42,156 bases of DNA, taken from contig CANQLX010000008.1 of NCBI GenBank assembly GCA_947624835.1, forward strand, positions 1-42,156, in the 5' to 3' direction. Positions 42,038 to 42,156 of this stretch are shown in pieces (position 1 is the stretch's first letter; the number at the start of each line of letters is the position of its first letter). Position numbers and translations under genes: made by a program. The notes below the pieces were generated by a model. The model did no database searches, was not told the origin of the DNA, and was given only the letters and a program-made list of their open reading frames with translations. The DNA is from an uncultured Clostridia bacterium. Lineage in GTDB: Bacteria; Bacillota; Clostridia; Oscillospirales; Acutalibacteraceae.

Positions 42038-42156
42038 GTTGCTGAAAAAGTGGCAGATAAAGCAAGACAGAATCATGCTTTCAAAGATGCGAACGGGCAG
42101 GCGCTGTGCGACAGAGCAACGTGAACCATGTCAGGCGGGGAACCGAGCAGCATTAA
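42038..42156 (+). ncRNA. ffs: Signal recognition particle RNA (partial, cut by the window end)
   Basis: The diagnostic run GTGAACCATGTCAGG, then CGG-GGAA-CCG, then AGCAGCATTAA (42121-42156) matches helix 8 of bacterial SRP RNA, with the apical GGAA loop and the asymmetric internal loop that binds Ffh. A well-spaced promoter precedes it by the right distance. About 90 bases lie between the predicted start and this motif, and GTTGCT (42038-42043) could pair with AGCAAC (42115-42120). The 3' side, including the closing strand, lies beyond the window, so its full length and the presence of an Alu-like domain cannot be judged. Confidence 0.88.

Noticed and set aside
1..42156. CRISPR arrays and tRNA genes
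   Set aside because: I looked for regularly spaced repeats and tRNA-like cloverleaf ends and found none; a scan with tRNAscan-SE and CRISPRCasFinder would confirm.

Overview
The window looks like a chromosomal segment of a low-GC, anaerobic, spore-lineage Firmicute, most likely a clostridium of the Ruminococcaceae/Oscillospiraceae type. The signs are AGGAGG-type ribosome sites, AT-rich spacers, Rex, a BofA-like gene, a B12 riboswitch feeding an ECF importer, and a Gram-positive SRP RNA with a GGAA loop. Several proteins resemble those of [Eubacterium] siraeum-like bacteria; that is an impression from memory and was not checked by search. Almost all genes are on the + strand. No tRNA, CRISPR array or intact insertion sequence is visible.

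Layout: (1) 1-140, a GC-rich non-coding block of three hairpins. (2) 235-3469, a compact histidine operon hisC-hisB-hisA-hisI-hisE that lacks hisH and hisF. (3) 3603-4709, an Rpn/PD-(D/E)XK nuclease gene plus a short paralogous fragment, bracketed by two similar hairpins. (4) 4785-6036 (minus strand), an SDR reductase and a flavin reductase. The next intergenic region carries an ARG box and four ATGCATA motifs. (5) 6401-15701, a nearly complete arginine cluster argG, argH, argC, argJ, argB, argD, argF, interrupted by a HipA-like kinase gene and followed by a sugar-transfer-type ATP-grasp gene. (6) 17115-19403, rex with a likely own operator, a CLC transporter and a BofA-like gene. (7) 19420-26892, the most interesting part: a strong promoter, a cobalamin riboswitch and terminator, a small HNH-repeat protein, two cell-surface proteins with transcobalamin-like (DUF4430) domains, EcfT, and one 891-residue protein joining two ECF ATPases to an S-component. 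(8) 27098-32084, an Xer-type recombinase, an ArsC/Spx-family protein, a YgiQ radical-SAM protein and an NfeD-stomatin pair. (9) 32196-39862, a purine operon purE-purF-purM-(flavodoxin/ferredoxin)-purN-purO-AICAR transformylase-purD, in which PurO plus a lone transformylase replace bifunctional PurH. (10) 39863-40219, repeat-like non-coding DNA. (11) 40220-41808 (minus strand), gpsA and a PAP2 phosphatase. (12) 42038-end, the 5' part of the SRP RNA gene.

How the genes work together: the his, arg and pur blocks are ordinary biosynthetic operons. The B12 block reads as one unit: the riboswitch senses cobalamin, the surface proteins would capture corrinoid in the way intrinsic factor and transcobalamin do, and the ECF complex would import it. 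The riboswitch and ECF motifs are visible in the sequence; the capture role is inferred from family resemblance and gene order.
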